In this document: positions 15,014 through 23,135 of the stretch, piece by piece
Numbering within the stretch: position 1 is the first letter of the stretch
Layout: each line of letters starts with the position of its first letter
Origin: Streptomyces sp. SID13031
GTDB taxonomy: Bacteria; Actinomycetota; Actinomycetes; Propionibacteriales; Kribbellaceae
Direction: 5' to 3'
Length of the DNA: 64,000 nt
NCBI RefSeq assembly: GCF_010548305.1
Contig: NZ_JAAGLV010000020.1
Coordinates: forward strand, 1 to 64,000
Notes under the pieces: generated by a model
The model's database searches: none
The model's input: only the letters and a program-made list of their open reading frames with translations
What the model was told of the DNA's origin: nothing
Position numbers and translations under genes: made by a program

Positions 15014-15442
15014 ATGGCGACGACGAAAGCCAGGCACACGGAACTGGTCGGTTCCCTGGTCGGCCTGATGCACGTTCTGCAGGACCTGTACGCCGAAACG
15101 AGTCGCCCGCTGGGCCTCACGCCCCAGCAGGCCCACCTGCTCTGCGTGCTCCTCGGCGGCCCTCAGGGCATGACCGACCTGAGCCGCATCATGAGCATCG
15201 AACGCTCCAGCCTGACGAGCATGGTCGACCGCCTGGAGCGCCGGTCACTACTCGCCCGCAACCCCCACCCCACCGACCGCCGCGCCTGCCAGATCACCCT
15301 GACCACCGACGGCCACACCCTCGCCGACCAGGCCCACACCGCCTTCACTGACCGAGTCGAGGCGCTGACCGTCAGTCTGTCCCCCACCGCCCGCAAGACC
15401 CTCGTCTCAGCGATCACCAACATCACTGAACCTGGCCAGTGA
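15014..15442 (+). CDS. MarR-family transcriptional regulator
   Basis: 142-residue winged-helix regulator. LTPQQAHLLCVLLGGPQGMT (helices 2-3), DLSRIMSIERSSLTSMVDRL (recognition helix about 57-76) and the beta-wing ARNPHPTDRRACQITLT are typical of MarR proteins, which dimerise through the terminal helices and release DNA on binding a phenolic or other small ligand. ATG 15014 is leaderless by TACAGT (15002-15007) 6 nt upstream. The palindrome between it and the divergent LLM oxidoreductase gene is its probable operator. Confidence 0.9.
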   Translation: MATTKARHTELVGSLVGLMHVLQDLYAETSRPLGLTPQQAHLLCVLLGGPQGMTDLSRIMSIERSSLTSMVDRLERRSLLARNPHPTDRRACQITLTTDGHTLADQAHTAFTDRVEALTVSLSPTARKTLVSAITNITEPGQ

Positions 15443-15445
15443 TCG

Positions 15446-16285
15446 CTAACCGGTCTGCTGGGAGGCCAGGAAGGTCTCGTACTGCGTCCAGACGCGTCGC
15501 CACAGCGCGTCGCGGTCGGGGTCGGACAAATGCGGCAGCGGTAGCTGGAAGACGTCGGCGAGGACTTCGTAATACTCGGATTGTTCCTCGATGATCTGGT
15601 TGTCGGTTCGGTCGGCGTAGATCTGGGTGAAGCCGGCCGAGCGGATGACGGCGGTGCTGTCTGCGCGGCGGAGGAAGGCCGAGCAGGTTCGGACGAAAGG
15701 TGAGTCCGGGGACAGCGACAGGTGTTTGTGCTGGTCCTCGAAATCGCTGAAGGCGGCTGGGGCTGCCTCGAAGTCCATTCCGGTCAGGCTGCTGCGGGGG
15801 TCGTGGTCGAGGCGCCAGCCGTCGACGATGTCCGACTTCCGCAGGGACAGGTCGAAGGGGGTTTGGTGGACCTTCGCGCCAACCTCCAGCGGCATCGGGG
15901 TGAGGAGTCCGTCGCCCAGGCCTGCGTCGACCAGCCACACCTGGTCGTTCAGCGGGACGGTCAGGACCATGTGGCTCGCGTCCACGACCGCTGGGCGGGT
16001 GGCGGTCTGTACGCCGCCGCGGTGCAGCGTGACGTCGTACCCGAGGGTGGTCAGCAGGTGGGCGAAGACGCCGTTGAGCTGGAAGCAGTAGCCGCCGGTC
16101 TCGCGAGCGATGATGCGCGCCGCGACCGCCTCGGGATCCATCGGGCCACCCTGGCCGAACTGGTACTGCACGGTCTCGTAGGGCACGGTGCCGACGAAGG
16201 CTGCGTGCAGCTCGAAGAGCGCTTCGAGGCTCGGCCGGGGATGCGCGGCGACGCCGATGCGGTGGAGGAAGGCGGCGGTGTCCAT
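15446..16285 (-). CDS. nat: Arylamine N-acetyltransferase
   Basis: 279-residue enzyme that transfers acetyl (or propionyl) from CoA to aromatic amines and hydrazines by a ping-pong mechanism. The full Cys-His-Asp triad is visible: C67 in RETGGYCFQLN, H105 in DASHMVL, D120 in WLVDAGLGDG. N-terminal helical, central beta-barrel and C-terminal lid regions have normal lengths for bacterial NATs. ATG 16285 is supported by TAAGCT (minus strand, 16292-16297) 6 nt upstream, so leaderless. It converges with the MarR gene (3 bp apart) and is divergent from the lactonase gene. Confidence 0.93.
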   Translation of the reverse strand: MDTAAFLHRIGVAAHPRPSLEALFELHAAFVGTVPYETVQYQFGQGGPMDPEAVAARIIARETGGYCFQLNGVFAHLLTTLGYDVTLHRGGVQTATRPAVVDASHMVLTVPLNDQVWLVDAGLGDGLLTPMPLEVGAKVHQTPFDLSLRKSDIVDGWRLDHDPRSSLTGMDFEAAPAAFSDFEDQHKHLSLSPDSPFVRTCSAFLRRADSTAVIRSAGFTQIYADRTDNQIIEEQSEYYEVLADVFQLPLPHLSDPDRDALWRRVWTQYETFLASQQTG

Positions 16286-16345
16286 GAGCTGAGCTTAAGA
16301 GGTCCATGGATGCGTGCGGGTTGAGTTAGCTGGCAGGGTGGGGGC

Positions 16346-17365
16346 ATGACCTCGGAGCAGATCTATGTCGGCAGTTACACCTCTCAGGACGGTGGAGGTG
16401 ACGGCATCGGGTTCGGCACGACGGAGGAGCTGCAGGTCGTCGCGGCGACCGCCGATCCGTCGTTCCTGACCATCTCGGCGGACGGCCGGTACCTCTACTC
16501 GACCAACGAGCTGGAGGCCGGCCGCGTCAGCGCCTTCGCGATCGCGGACAGCGGCGCGCTGGAGTTCCTCAACCACCAGCCGACCGGTGGCGCGGGCCCG
16601 TGCCACCTGGAGGTCGACCCGTCCGGCAAGTTCCTGCTGTCGGCCAACTACGGCTCCGGGTCGGTCGCGATCCACCCGATCAAGGAAAACGGTTCGCTCG
16701 GCGACCCGACCCAGATCCTGCAGCGCGAGGGCACCGGCCCGAACGCGGAGCGCCAGGAAGGCCCGCACGCCCACCAGGTCACCTTCGACCCGTCGGGATC
16801 GTTTGCCTTCGACATCGATCTCGGCTCGGACACCGTCTACGTGTCGACACTTTCGGCCAATGGCCGGCTCGAAGAGGTGAGCCGGTTGCAGATCCACCCC
16901 GGCGCCGGGCCGCGGCATCTCGCCTTCCACCCGGGCGGCCACGCGGCGTACCTGATCAACGAGCTCGACTCGACACTGACCGTGTGCAGCTTCGCCGACG
17001 GCAAGCTCGCCGCCGTCGAGACGGTGTCGACGCGGCCGGACGACGCGTCGGGCGAGAGCTTCCCTGCCGAAGTGCTGGTGTCGAACGACGGGCGGTTCGT
17101 CTACGGGTCCAACCGCGGCGACGACACGATCGCGGTCTTCGAGACCGGCGCGGAGGGCCTCGAGGCCGAGCTGATCCAGACGATCGGATCCGGTGGGACC
17201 TGGCCGCGGCACCTCGCCTTCAGCAAGGATGGCACCGAGCTGTACGCCGCGAACGAGCGCTCTGACTCGATCGCGGTCTTCACCGTCGACCAGAGCAGCG
17301 GCGCCCTCACCGCAACGGGGACGCCGCTGGACTGGCCGAAACCGGTCTGTGTCCTTGCCTACTAG
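16346..17365 (+). CDS. Lactonase-family beta-propeller protein (6-phosphogluconolactonase-like)
   Basis: 339-residue seven-bladed propeller of the YbhE/Pgl type (cytoplasmic lactonases). Repeating blade motifs are visible: YVGSYTSQ at the start, FLTISADGRYLYSTNE, PCHLEVDPSGKFLLSANYGS, HAHQVTFDPSGSFAFDIDLG, PRHLAFHPGGHAAYLINELD, PAEVLVSNDGRFVYGSNRGD and WPRHLAFSKDGTELYAANER. Members hydrolyse 6-phosphogluconolactone or other sugar lactones; substrate specificity is not certain. A GGTGGGGGC site precedes ATG 16346. No signal peptide. Confidence 0.9.
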   Translation: MTSEQIYVGSYTSQDGGGDGIGFGTTEELQVVAATADPSFLTISADGRYLYSTNELEAGRVSAFAIADSGALEFLNHQPTGGAGPCHLEVDPSGKFLLSANYGSGSVAIHPIKENGSLGDPTQILQREGTGPNAERQEGPHAHQVTFDPSGSFAFDIDLGSDTVYVSTLSANGRLEEVSRLQIHPGAGPRHLAFHPGGHAAYLINELDSTLTVCSFADGKLAAVETVSTRPDDASGESFPAEVLVSNDGRFVYGSNRGDDTIAVFETGAEGLEAELIQTIGSGGTWPRHLAFSKDGTELYAANERSDSIAVFTVDQSSGALTATGTPLDWPKPVCVLAY

Positions 17366-17380
17366 TCCGACGCAGCCTGA

Positions 17381-17674
17381 CTAGCTGCTGACGAGCTTCT
17401 CGAAGAAGAACTCGTGCTTGAGGAACGACACGTCGTACTCGTGACCCGGCTGCGGCGGGAGCAGTTGCGCGGCCTGGAAGAGCCGCCAGCCGTCCTTCAG
17501 CGCGTCGAGTCCGCTGGCGTACGGCGGGACGTCGGAGTCACCCGTGGTGGGTGACGTCGCACCGGTCCCGTCGTACGTCGACCAGCCGACCGTGCGCGAG
17601 TCGAGCGCCGACGAGGCCAGGTAGAGCACCAGTACCTGCTGGCGGACTGTCTGCTGGGCAGATGTGACGGTCAT
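17381..17674 (-). CDS. Small protein partner of the PhyH dioxygenase
   Basis: 97-residue protein of unknown family, rich in aromatic residues, with a soluble look (WSTYDGTGATSPTTGDSDVP, then PQPGHEYDVSFLKHEFFFEK at the C-terminus). It is translationally coupled to the PhyH gene by an ATGA overlap (17671-17674), so the products probably act in the same pathway or complex. No signal peptide or metal motif is obvious. Confidence 0.7.
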   Translation of the reverse strand: MTVTSAQQTVRQQVLVLYLASSALDSRTVGWSTYDGTGATSPTTGDSDVPPYASGLDALKDGWRLFQAAQLLPPQPGHEYDVSFLKHEFFFEKLVSS

Positions 17675-18537
17675 GCGATCTCCTTACCCTTCCCTGCGTG
17701 CGGGTTGACACTGCGCTGCGCGACCACGCGGCGCGGCCGGTTGGACACCCTGGTCACCCAATAGTCGGGGTCGTAGGTGTCATCACCGGTCAGGGCTTGC
17801 CAAAGCTTGACCCGGTTGTAGATCTCCAGCCGGCCGGTGGCGTTCTCGTACCAGGGGAACGTCTGGCCGAGCTCCTGGGCCACCGCGTCGTCGTACAGGT
17901 CGTCGGTGTTCCACAGCCGGACCTGGCGGACGGTCGGGTTGAAGCGGATCTTGAACATGTACCGGTCGATGGCGCTGTCGTTCTTGCGGCCGCCGTGCCA
18001 GATGCCGTGGTGCAGCAGGACGATCGTGCCGGGCGGGCAGGTGAGCCGGGTCTGGCCGAGCAGGTTCTGGTACCGGCCGGTGTCGGACTCGTTGGTACGG
18101 CGCAGGTGGCTGCCGGGGACGCTGAGCGTGCCGCCCATCTCGAGCGTCACCTCCTGCGGGTAGTACATGAGCTGGACGTCGAAGGCGTCCTCGCGGACGT
18201 CGATGATCGCGTCGCCGTGCAGGTTCTGCGCCTCACCCTCGTTCGCCTTGCGGATGTGGACCGCGTGGTGGTCGACCGTCGGCTCCGGGCCGACCAAGCT
18301 GTGGATAGCGCCGGCGATCTCGGGCAGTTGCACCAGCCGCTGGACGAACTCGCTGTCCACGAACGCCTCCGACAGCGGGGTGCCGTAGGGGACGCCGGGG
18401 ATACCGGCCTTCAGGACGTCGAGCGCCTGCTGGTTCATCTCATCAGGGACGACGGCGTCCATCCGGAACGCGCCGGTGGCGACGAAACTCGCGAGCTGGA
18501 CGGAAGTGAGGAGGTTCTTGCGATGCGGGTGGGGCAT
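17671..18537 (-). CDS. Phytanoyl-CoA dioxygenase (PhyH) family Fe(II)/2-oxoglutarate oxygenase
   Basis: 288-residue double-stranded beta-helix oxygenase. Facial-triad candidates: H107 and D109 in NLHGDAII, and a distal His in LLHHGIWHGGR (about 181); RYMFKIRFN supplies the likely 2-oxoglutarate-binding Arg. PhyH enzymes hydroxylate or halogenate small molecules, often in natural-product or lipid metabolism; the substrate here is unknown. ATG 18537 follows AGGGAGAG. It heads a two-gene unit with the 97-residue protein and is divergent from an AraC regulator that probably controls it. Confidence 0.87.
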   Translation of the reverse strand: MPHPHRKNLLTSVQLASFVATGAFRMDAVVPDEMNQQALDVLKAGIPGVPYGTPLSEAFVDSEFVQRLVQLPEIAGAIHSLVGPEPTVDHHAVHIRKANEGEAQNLHGDAIIDVREDAFDVQLMYYPQEVTLEMGGTLSVPGSHLRRTNESDTGRYQNLLGQTRLTCPPGTIVLLHHGIWHGGRKNDSAIDRYMFKIRFNPTVRQVRLWNTDDLYDDAVAQELGQTFPWYENATGRLEIYNRVKLWQALTGDDTYDPDYWVTRVSNRPRRVVAQRSVNPHAGKGKEIA

Positions 18538-18648
18538 GTCTCTCCCTCTCGGGGCGACGGGTGCGTGGTGGTTGGTACTCCTCTAGGCTAGGTACCTGTT
18601 GTTCGAATTTGCGTGGGTTGTGTTCACCACTGGTGGTAATTTCTCACC

Positions 18649-19446
18649 ATGATCCCGTTGCACCTGGCTGAGCCGCCGGAGCTGGTGAACGTCGGCGTGG
18701 GGGTGCATGGGGTGCGCGGGTTGCGGGACGTGTTCCAGCTGCCGGATCTGTGGCAGCTGCACCTCTACGGGTACTTCGCCGACCTGACCGTGGGCGGTAC
18801 GACGTACCCGGTCGCGCCCGGATCGGTCAGCCTCACGCCGGCCGGAGCGCCGGTGCAGTTCGACTACCGGGGGCGTTCGGAGCACCTCTTCGTGCACTTC
18901 CGCCCACGAGTCGTGGGCGAGCCGTCGTACGTGCCGGTCGTACAAGACGCCGGTACTGCGGCCCCGGTGCTCTCCGACATGCTCCGCTCAGCCATCGGCG
19001 CGTCACCGAGCGGCTCTGCCCGGGTGGTGGCCGAGGTATGGGCCGCACTCTGGCGGGTAGCCCAACTGTCCGCGCCCTTGACTGAAGGCGGCGCCGCAGC
19101 CGGCCACTCGGCAGTCTCGACCGCCATCAGCTACATCGAGGCCAACCTGGCCCGGCCGCTCACCGTCCCCGCACTGGCCGCCGCAGCAGGCGTCTCCCAC
19201 AACCACCTGACCAGACTCTTCCGCTCGGAGACGGGCACGACAGTAGTCGCCTACATCCGCCAGCGCCGGATGGCCCGAGCCCGCCACCTCCTGGTCTCCA
19301 CCACCCTCTCCATCCCCGCCGTAGCCGCCTCAGTAGGCATCCCCGACCTCCAGGCCTTCAACAAAACCTGCCACCGAGAACTAGGCGGCGCACCCCGCGA
19401 AGTACGAGCCGGAAATGCGGTAACTGGTAGCGGGCGCACGACCTAG
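18649..19446 (+). CDS. AraC-family transcriptional regulator
   Basis: 265-residue regulator. The N-terminal half is a cupin-like sensor (WQLHLYGYFADLTVGGTTYP, PVAPGSVSLTPAGAPVQFDY); the C-terminal half has two HTH motifs: VPALAAAAGVSHNHLTRLFR (about 176-195) and IPAVAASVGIPDLQAFNKTC (about 222-241). AraC proteins of this form respond to a small ligand and activate neighbouring operons. ATG 18649 has a TAATTT box 6 nt upstream (18637-18642). A CCAC/GTGG dyad (about 18627-18636) lies before its promoter. Probable regulator of the divergent PhyH operon. Confidence 0.9.
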   Translation: MIPLHLAEPPELVNVGVGVHGVRGLRDVFQLPDLWQLHLYGYFADLTVGGTTYPVAPGSVSLTPAGAPVQFDYRGRSEHLFVHFRPRVVGEPSYVPVVQDAGTAAPVLSDMLRSAIGASPSGSARVVAEVWAALWRVAQLSAPLTEGGAAAGHSAVSTAISYIEANLARPLTVPALAAAAGVSHNHLTRLFRSETGTTVVAYIRQRRMARARHLLVSTTLSIPAVAASVGIPDLQAFNKTCHRELGGAPREVRAGNAVTGSGRTT

Positions 19447-19456
19447 CATTCACCGC

Positions 19457-19702
19457 ATGTATGACCGCCGTCTGATCGGCGGCTGCTGGGGTGTACCGCT
19501 CGCCTGGGACGGCACGCCGGCAGACCTCCCCGGAGGCTTCACCGAGTCGTTGGCCCGCTCGGTCGAGTCGCAGGAGGCCGGACTACCACCTCTAGGGGAG
19601 CCCGCCGTGGTGGATCTGGGTGAGTTCGGTCACGTCGAGACCGAAGTCCGCCCTGATCCACCCACGCAGCTGCCGTACGAAGTACAGGTCAGCGATAGTT
19701 GA
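19457..19702 (+). CDS. Small protein of unknown function
   Basis: 81-residue protein (MYDRRLIGGCWGVPLAWDGT..., ending LPYEVQVSDS), acidic, with no membrane segment. I do not recognise the family. The start is supported by TAGCAT (19444-19449) 7 nt before ATG 19457, the same leaderless layout as many neighbours, and that is the main reason for believing it. Its last 14 bp overlap the end of the converging yajQ gene. Confidence 0.5.
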   Translation: MYDRRLIGGCWGVPLAWDGTPADLPGGFTESLARSVESQEAGLPPLGEPAVVDLGEFGHVETEVRPDPPTQLPYEVQVSDS

Positions 19703-20180
19703 CGAACTGGACGGCGAAGTCGAGGTCCTGGCCCTTGATCAGGGACTGGACTGCCTGGAGGTCGTCTCGGCTCTTGCTGGAGATGCGGAGCTCGTCGCCC
19801 TGGATCTGCGCCTTGGCGCCCTTGGGGCCCTCGTCGCGGATCAGTTTGGAGAGCTTCTTGGCGTTCTCCTGGGTGATGCCGGCGCTGATCGTGGCGTTGA
19901 TCTTGTAGATCTTGCCGGACAGCTTGGGATCCTCGGCCTCCAGGCCCTTGAGCGAGATCTGCCGCTTCACCAGCTTGTCCTTGAGCACGTCGAGGACGGC
20001 GTTGCAGCGCTCCTCGGTGTTGGCCTGCATGTCGATCGCCTCGCCGGACAGCTTGATCTCCGCGCCGACGTTCTTGAAGTCGAACCGCTGGCTGATCTCC
20101 TTCGCCGCCTGGTTCACGGCGTTGTCCACCTCCTGCTGGTCGACCTTGTTCACGATGTCGAAGGAGGACTCCGAAGCCAT
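19689..20180 (-). CDS. yajQ: YajQ-family nucleotide-binding protein
   Basis: 163-residue protein of the UPF0234/YajQ family, conserved two-domain ferredoxin-like proteins. The Xanthomonas member is a cyclic-di-GMP effector; others bind nucleotides or tRNA. Landmarks: SSFDIVNKVDQQEVDNAVNQ, ISQRFDFKNVGAEI, and DELRISSKSRDDLQAVQSLI near the end. ATG 20180 is preferred over the longer frame because a GGA-type site (GAAAGGAACTGCCC) precedes it and the conserved domain begins there. Cytoplasmic. The gene is divergent from tRNA-Tyr. Confidence 0.92.
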   Translation of the reverse strand: MASESSFDIVNKVDQQEVDNAVNQAAKEISQRFDFKNVGAEIKLSGEAIDMQANTEERCNAVLDVLKDKLVKRQISLKGLEAEDPKLSGKIYKINATISAGITQENAKKLSKLIRDEGPKGAKAQIQGDELRISSKSRDDLQAVQSLIKGQDLDFAVQFVNYR

Positions 20181-20261
20181 GGGCAGTTCCTTTCGATTTG
20201 CTGTCAGGGGCACTGTCTGTTGTATCGTCTCTCACGCTGGTTCACGAACCGGCAGCACCCT

Positions 20262-20344
20262 GGCGGGTTGCCCGAGCGGCCAAAGGGAGCAGACTGTAAA
20301 TCTGCCGGCTTCTGCCTACGCAGGTTCGAACCCTGCACCCGCCA
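20262..20344 (+). tRNA. tRNA-Tyr (GTA anticodon)
   Basis: Class II tRNA of 83 nt with discriminator. Acceptor GGCGGGT pairs with ACCCGCC (20337-20343), discriminator A20344, anticodon GTA at 20296-20298, long variable arm, and T-loop GGTTCGAACC. The 3' CCA is not encoded (the DNA continues ACAGG). A strong hairpin follows at once. Confidence 0.95.
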
Positions 20345-20354
20345 CAGGAGCAGA

Positions 20355-20390
20355 AACAGCCCCTGACCTGGAGACAGGTCAGGGGCTGTT
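20355..20390 (+). terminator. Terminator after tRNA-Tyr
   Basis: A perfect 15-bp stem (20355-20369 with 20376-20390) closed by a 6-nt loop, AACAGCCCCTGACCT on the 5' side. It lies 10 nt after the tRNA's last base and is followed by a short T-containing tract (CTCGTGTT). Confidence 0.85.
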
Positions 20391-20455
20391 CTCGTGTTAT
20401 CCAGTCGTTGTACTGGAGCCGGCTGCTGGACCTCACCCGCCGATACAGTCCGCTC

Positions 20456-20905
20456 ATGCGTACTGAACCCATGGTGGTCGAAGGGCTTGCCGGTCCCGTC
20501 GTGCTTGCCGTCAACGCTTTCACAGGCAAGCACTCGGTCACGGTTGGCGGGTACCAAGTGTCGGGTACCAGGCGCGGGAACTACACGCTGCCGACTGCGG
20601 ACGGTCGAACAGTGGCCGCCAAGTTGCACAGCAGTCTGCTGGATCCGCACCCGAGCATCGAGATCGCTGGTGTCAGGTATCGCACCGGGCCGTCGCTCCC
20701 GGTCGCGGTGCGGGTGCTGGTCGTGCTTCCGCTGGTGCTGCTGGTAGGAGGGCTGATCGGCGGTCTCATCGGTGCGATCGGCGTCGGCGCCAACCTCGGG
20801 ATCGCCCGCGGCCAGCAGTCGACCGCCGTCAAATCTCTGCTGATGATCGGCGTCCTGATCCTCACCGTGGTGGTCTTCGTCGTCCTCGCAGCGGCAGTCT
20901 TCTAG
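20456..20905 (+). CDS. Small two-helix membrane protein
   Basis: 149-residue protein of unknown family. A soluble N-terminal beta-rich part (MRTEPMVVEGLAGPVVLAVN..., about 1-75) is followed by two hydrophobic helices (about 83-112, LPVAVRVLVVLPLVLLVGGL, and 128-149, LLMIGVLILTVVVFVVLAAA) separated by a short basic/polar loop. ATG 20456 has TACAGT (20444-20449) 6 nt upstream, so leaderless. No partner gene is evident; a hairpin terminator follows. Confidence 0.65.
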   Translation: MRTEPMVVEGLAGPVVLAVNAFTGKHSVTVGGYQVSGTRRGNYTLPTADGRTVAAKLHSSLLDPHPSIEIAGVRYRTGPSLPVAVRVLVVLPLVLLVGGLIGGLIGAIGVGANLGIARGQQSTAVKSLLMIGVLILTVVVFVVLAAAVF

Positions 20906-20936
20906 CGATCGGCCAGGCACGCGCCACAGCAGCTCG

Positions 20937-20975
20937 AACAGCCCCCGATCGCAGCGATGCGCCCGGGGGGCTGTT
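20937..20975 (+). terminator. Hairpin terminator
   Basis: AACAGCCCCC (20937-20946) pairs with GGGGGCTGTT (20966-20975); the interior can form a smaller hairpin. It lies 31 nt after the membrane-protein stop and ends in TTTCG. Confidence 0.7.
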
Positions 20976-21059
20976 TCGTGGGCGGGACAGGGAATACTGG
21001 GTGGGCAGGCGGGGGTTGCTGATTAGGTCGGGATGGCTAGAGCTAGGAGACAGCGGGCA

Positions 21060-22169
21060 ATGAAACCCACCGAGTTCGTGAAGGTGAACAGTCAGTTCTG
21101 GGGGGATCACCTCAAGAGCGTGAGTGAGCACCTGCCGGGGAGTCACGGGCGTGAGCTGGTCGGGCCGTTGCTGTATCCGCGGCAGCTGGTGCTGACCGAG
21201 ACGCCTGACTGGAACATCCTGGAGCTCGTCGGGGTGAGCCGTGAGTACAGGTCGCTCGAGGTGCGGCGGCAGAAGGCCGCAAGCATCGACGAGTACTTCG
21301 GGGCGTCGGGCGCCGGGAAGCCGGTGGCGAAGCTTCCGAACGAGAACTTCTACCGGGACGCGACGATCGCGACCGCGTACGGCAACGGCGTGCTGACCGC
21401 GGGATTCCCGGGCGCGCAGCGGTTGACGGAGTCGGAGTTGATCGGTCCCGCGGGGATCGGTGACGGGCAGTTGCTGGAGTTCGCGCCGGGGAACTACTCG
21501 GTTTTCCAGCGGGTGTTGCTCGCCTCCAGCACCGGTACTTCCAGCCGCGTGCACTGGAGCTTCCTCGCGATCGCCATCCACCGCTCCGAGCCGGCCGACA
21601 AGTACCGCGACTTCCTGCAGAACCTGGTCAACGCGGCGGCCCACCTGGACCCGGTCGGCACCGTGGCGGTGCCGCGTGGCGAGGTGGACCAGCTACTCAA
21701 GGCCGAGCCGTTCTCGAGCACGTACCAGCACGGCCTGGGCAAGGCGACGGTCGGCGAGTTCCTGCAGCAGCACGAAGAGATCCTGCTGGCCGCGTTCGAC
21801 GCGACCCAGCTGATCCGCGAACCGCAGCTGGACGGGCTGGACAGCTCGCCGGACTTCATCCTCGAGCGGGCCGACGGCAGCCACATCGTGGGTCAGCTGG
21901 CGTTGCCGGTGCTGGAGATCGCGAAGGACGGCAAGAAGCGCCGCCGGTCGACCTCCGCCACGGACGGTGCCGCGCGCCTGGCGCAGTACGGGGAGTACTT
22001 CGCCGGCGCCGAGAACCGTGAGTTCGCGAAGACGAAGTACGGCGTGGAGGTCAGCAACCCGCGCAGCGTGCTGGTCACCAGCAACCAGGAGCTGATCGCG
22101 ACCCCGGACGGCACGAACGAACTGGTCGACTACGACACGATCCTGCGCCTCGCCCTCGCCGGAAAGTAA
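21060..22169 (+). CDS. Shedu-like (DUF4263) protein with degenerate nuclease motif
   Basis: 369-residue protein. The C-terminal half has the layout of DUF4263/Shedu nucleases (PD-(D/E)xK fold): LQQHEEILLAAF, then SPDFILERADG with D265, the strand that should carry (D/E)-x-K, a basic KKRRRS segment, then ARLAQYGEYFAGAENREFAK and YGVEVSNPRSVLVTSN. In active members the strand reads V(D/E)LK; here it is VGQLALP, so the acidic residue is Q279 and the lysine A281. The first Asp is kept. It may therefore bind without cleaving. The N-terminal half (1-200) is unassigned. ATG 21060 is chosen because AGGAGA lies 9 nt upstream; ATG 21033 is possible. Cytoplasmic, monocistronic. Shedu proteins act in anti-phage defence. 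Confidence 0.68.
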   Translation: MKPTEFVKVNSQFWGDHLKSVSEHLPGSHGRELVGPLLYPRQLVLTETPDWNILELVGVSREYRSLEVRRQKAASIDEYFGASGAGKPVAKLPNENFYRDATIATAYGNGVLTAGFPGAQRLTESELIGPAGIGDGQLLEFAPGNYSVFQRVLLASSTGTSSRVHWSFLAIAIHRSEPADKYRDFLQNLVNAAAHLDPVGTVAVPRGEVDQLLKAEPFSSTYQHGLGKATVGEFLQQHEEILLAAFDATQLIREPQLDGLDSSPDFILERADGSHIVGQLALPVLEIAKDGKKRRRSTSATDGAARLAQYGEYFAGAENREFAKTKYGVEVSNPRSVLVTSNQELIATPDGTNELVDYDTILRLALAGK

Positions 22170-22172
22170 CGG

Positions 22173-23078
22173 CTACTTCGAGGTGAACTGAACGACGGCG
22201 GCTGTGGCGTTGATGCCGATGACCTTGCCCGAGGTCATCGAGTCCTTGGTGCCCCAGCTGTTGCCGCCTTCCGTGCTGAGAGTGGCGGAGAAGCCGCCGC
22301 CGTCCGCCTCGCGGTTGTCGACGGTCACCTGGCCGTTGGCGACCGTGAGGGCCAGGATCTTGCCCTTCACGGTGAACTTGGCGGACTTCTTCACCAGTAC
22401 TTCGCAGTTGCCGTCGGCGCAGGCCTTGTAGTTCTGGCCGTCGGCGGCAGCCGGCAACCGGGTGGTGGGCGGCTCGAGCGGTGTCATGGCTTTGCACTTC
22501 GCCGACTGGCGATAGGCGAGGCCGACCATCGGGTCGGTCTTGGCCAGCGTCGGCAGGTCGGGCCCGGCCGGTTTGACCGAGAGGATCAGGGCGGCGACCT
22601 GCCGGGCCAGCCGCACCAGCTCTGACTCGCCGAGCTGGGACTGCTGGCTGGAATCGCCGACCAGCGCGACGACCTTCGGCACAACTTTGCCCAGCGCGGT
22701 GTTGTACTGCGAGGCCAACCGGTCCCCCGCCGCATTGCCCGCCGGTTGAAGCCCGGCGAAGTCGTAAGCGATCAGCCGGATCGCCGCCGGCTGGCCCATC
22801 AGGTACGTCTGGGCCACCAGCGAGGCGACCCTCGGCTCCTTCATCATCTGAGCCGTCTGGGACGCCTGGCTGCGTTCGGACGCCAGCTTGCTGATGCCAT
22901 CGCACATCGCCCCCGTCCACGCGACCAGCTGCGGGCTGGGCGTCGGTGCAGCAGTGGAAGTCGGTGTCGCGCTGGGGGTCGGCGTAGCGGACGGCTGCGC
23001 AGCACTCTTGTCCTCACCACCCGAGCACGCGGTGATTACGAGCAGCAACCCCAGTACAGCCATCCGATGAGCCATCAC
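22173..23078 (-). CDS. Secreted lipoprotein of unknown function
   Basis: 301-residue lipoprotein: signal peptide MMAHRMAVLGLLLVITAC with lipobox cysteine C18, then a Ser/Thr/Pro/Ala-rich linker (about 20-48), a helical domain (about 50-200) and a C-terminal beta-rich domain (about 210-301, NYKACADGNCEVLVKKSAKF, with a Cys pair). The C-terminal part resembles small beta-sandwich modules found in actinobacterial lipoproteins, but I cannot name it. GTG 23078 fits a TACGGT box (23085-23090) 6 nt upstream. It converges with the Shedu-like gene (3 bp apart). Confidence 0.8.
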   Translation of the reverse strand: MMAHRMAVLGLLLVITACSGGEDKSAAQPSATPTPSATPTSTAAPTPSPQLVAWTGAMCDGISKLASERSQASQTAQMMKEPRVASLVAQTYLMGQPAAIRLIAYDFAGLQPAGNAAGDRLASQYNTALGKVVPKVVALVGDSSQQSQLGESELVRLARQVAALILSVKPAGPDLPTLAKTDPMVGLAYRQSAKCKAMTPLEPPTTRLPAAADGQNYKACADGNCEVLVKKSAKFTVKGKILALTVANGQVTVDNREADGGGFSATLSTEGGNSWGTKDSMTSGKVIGINATAAVVQFTSK

Positions 23079-23135
23079 CCAACGACCGTATGGCGGCCGG
23101 GCGGGCCCTGGAGCGAGCTGTCCTCAACCGGTCAG

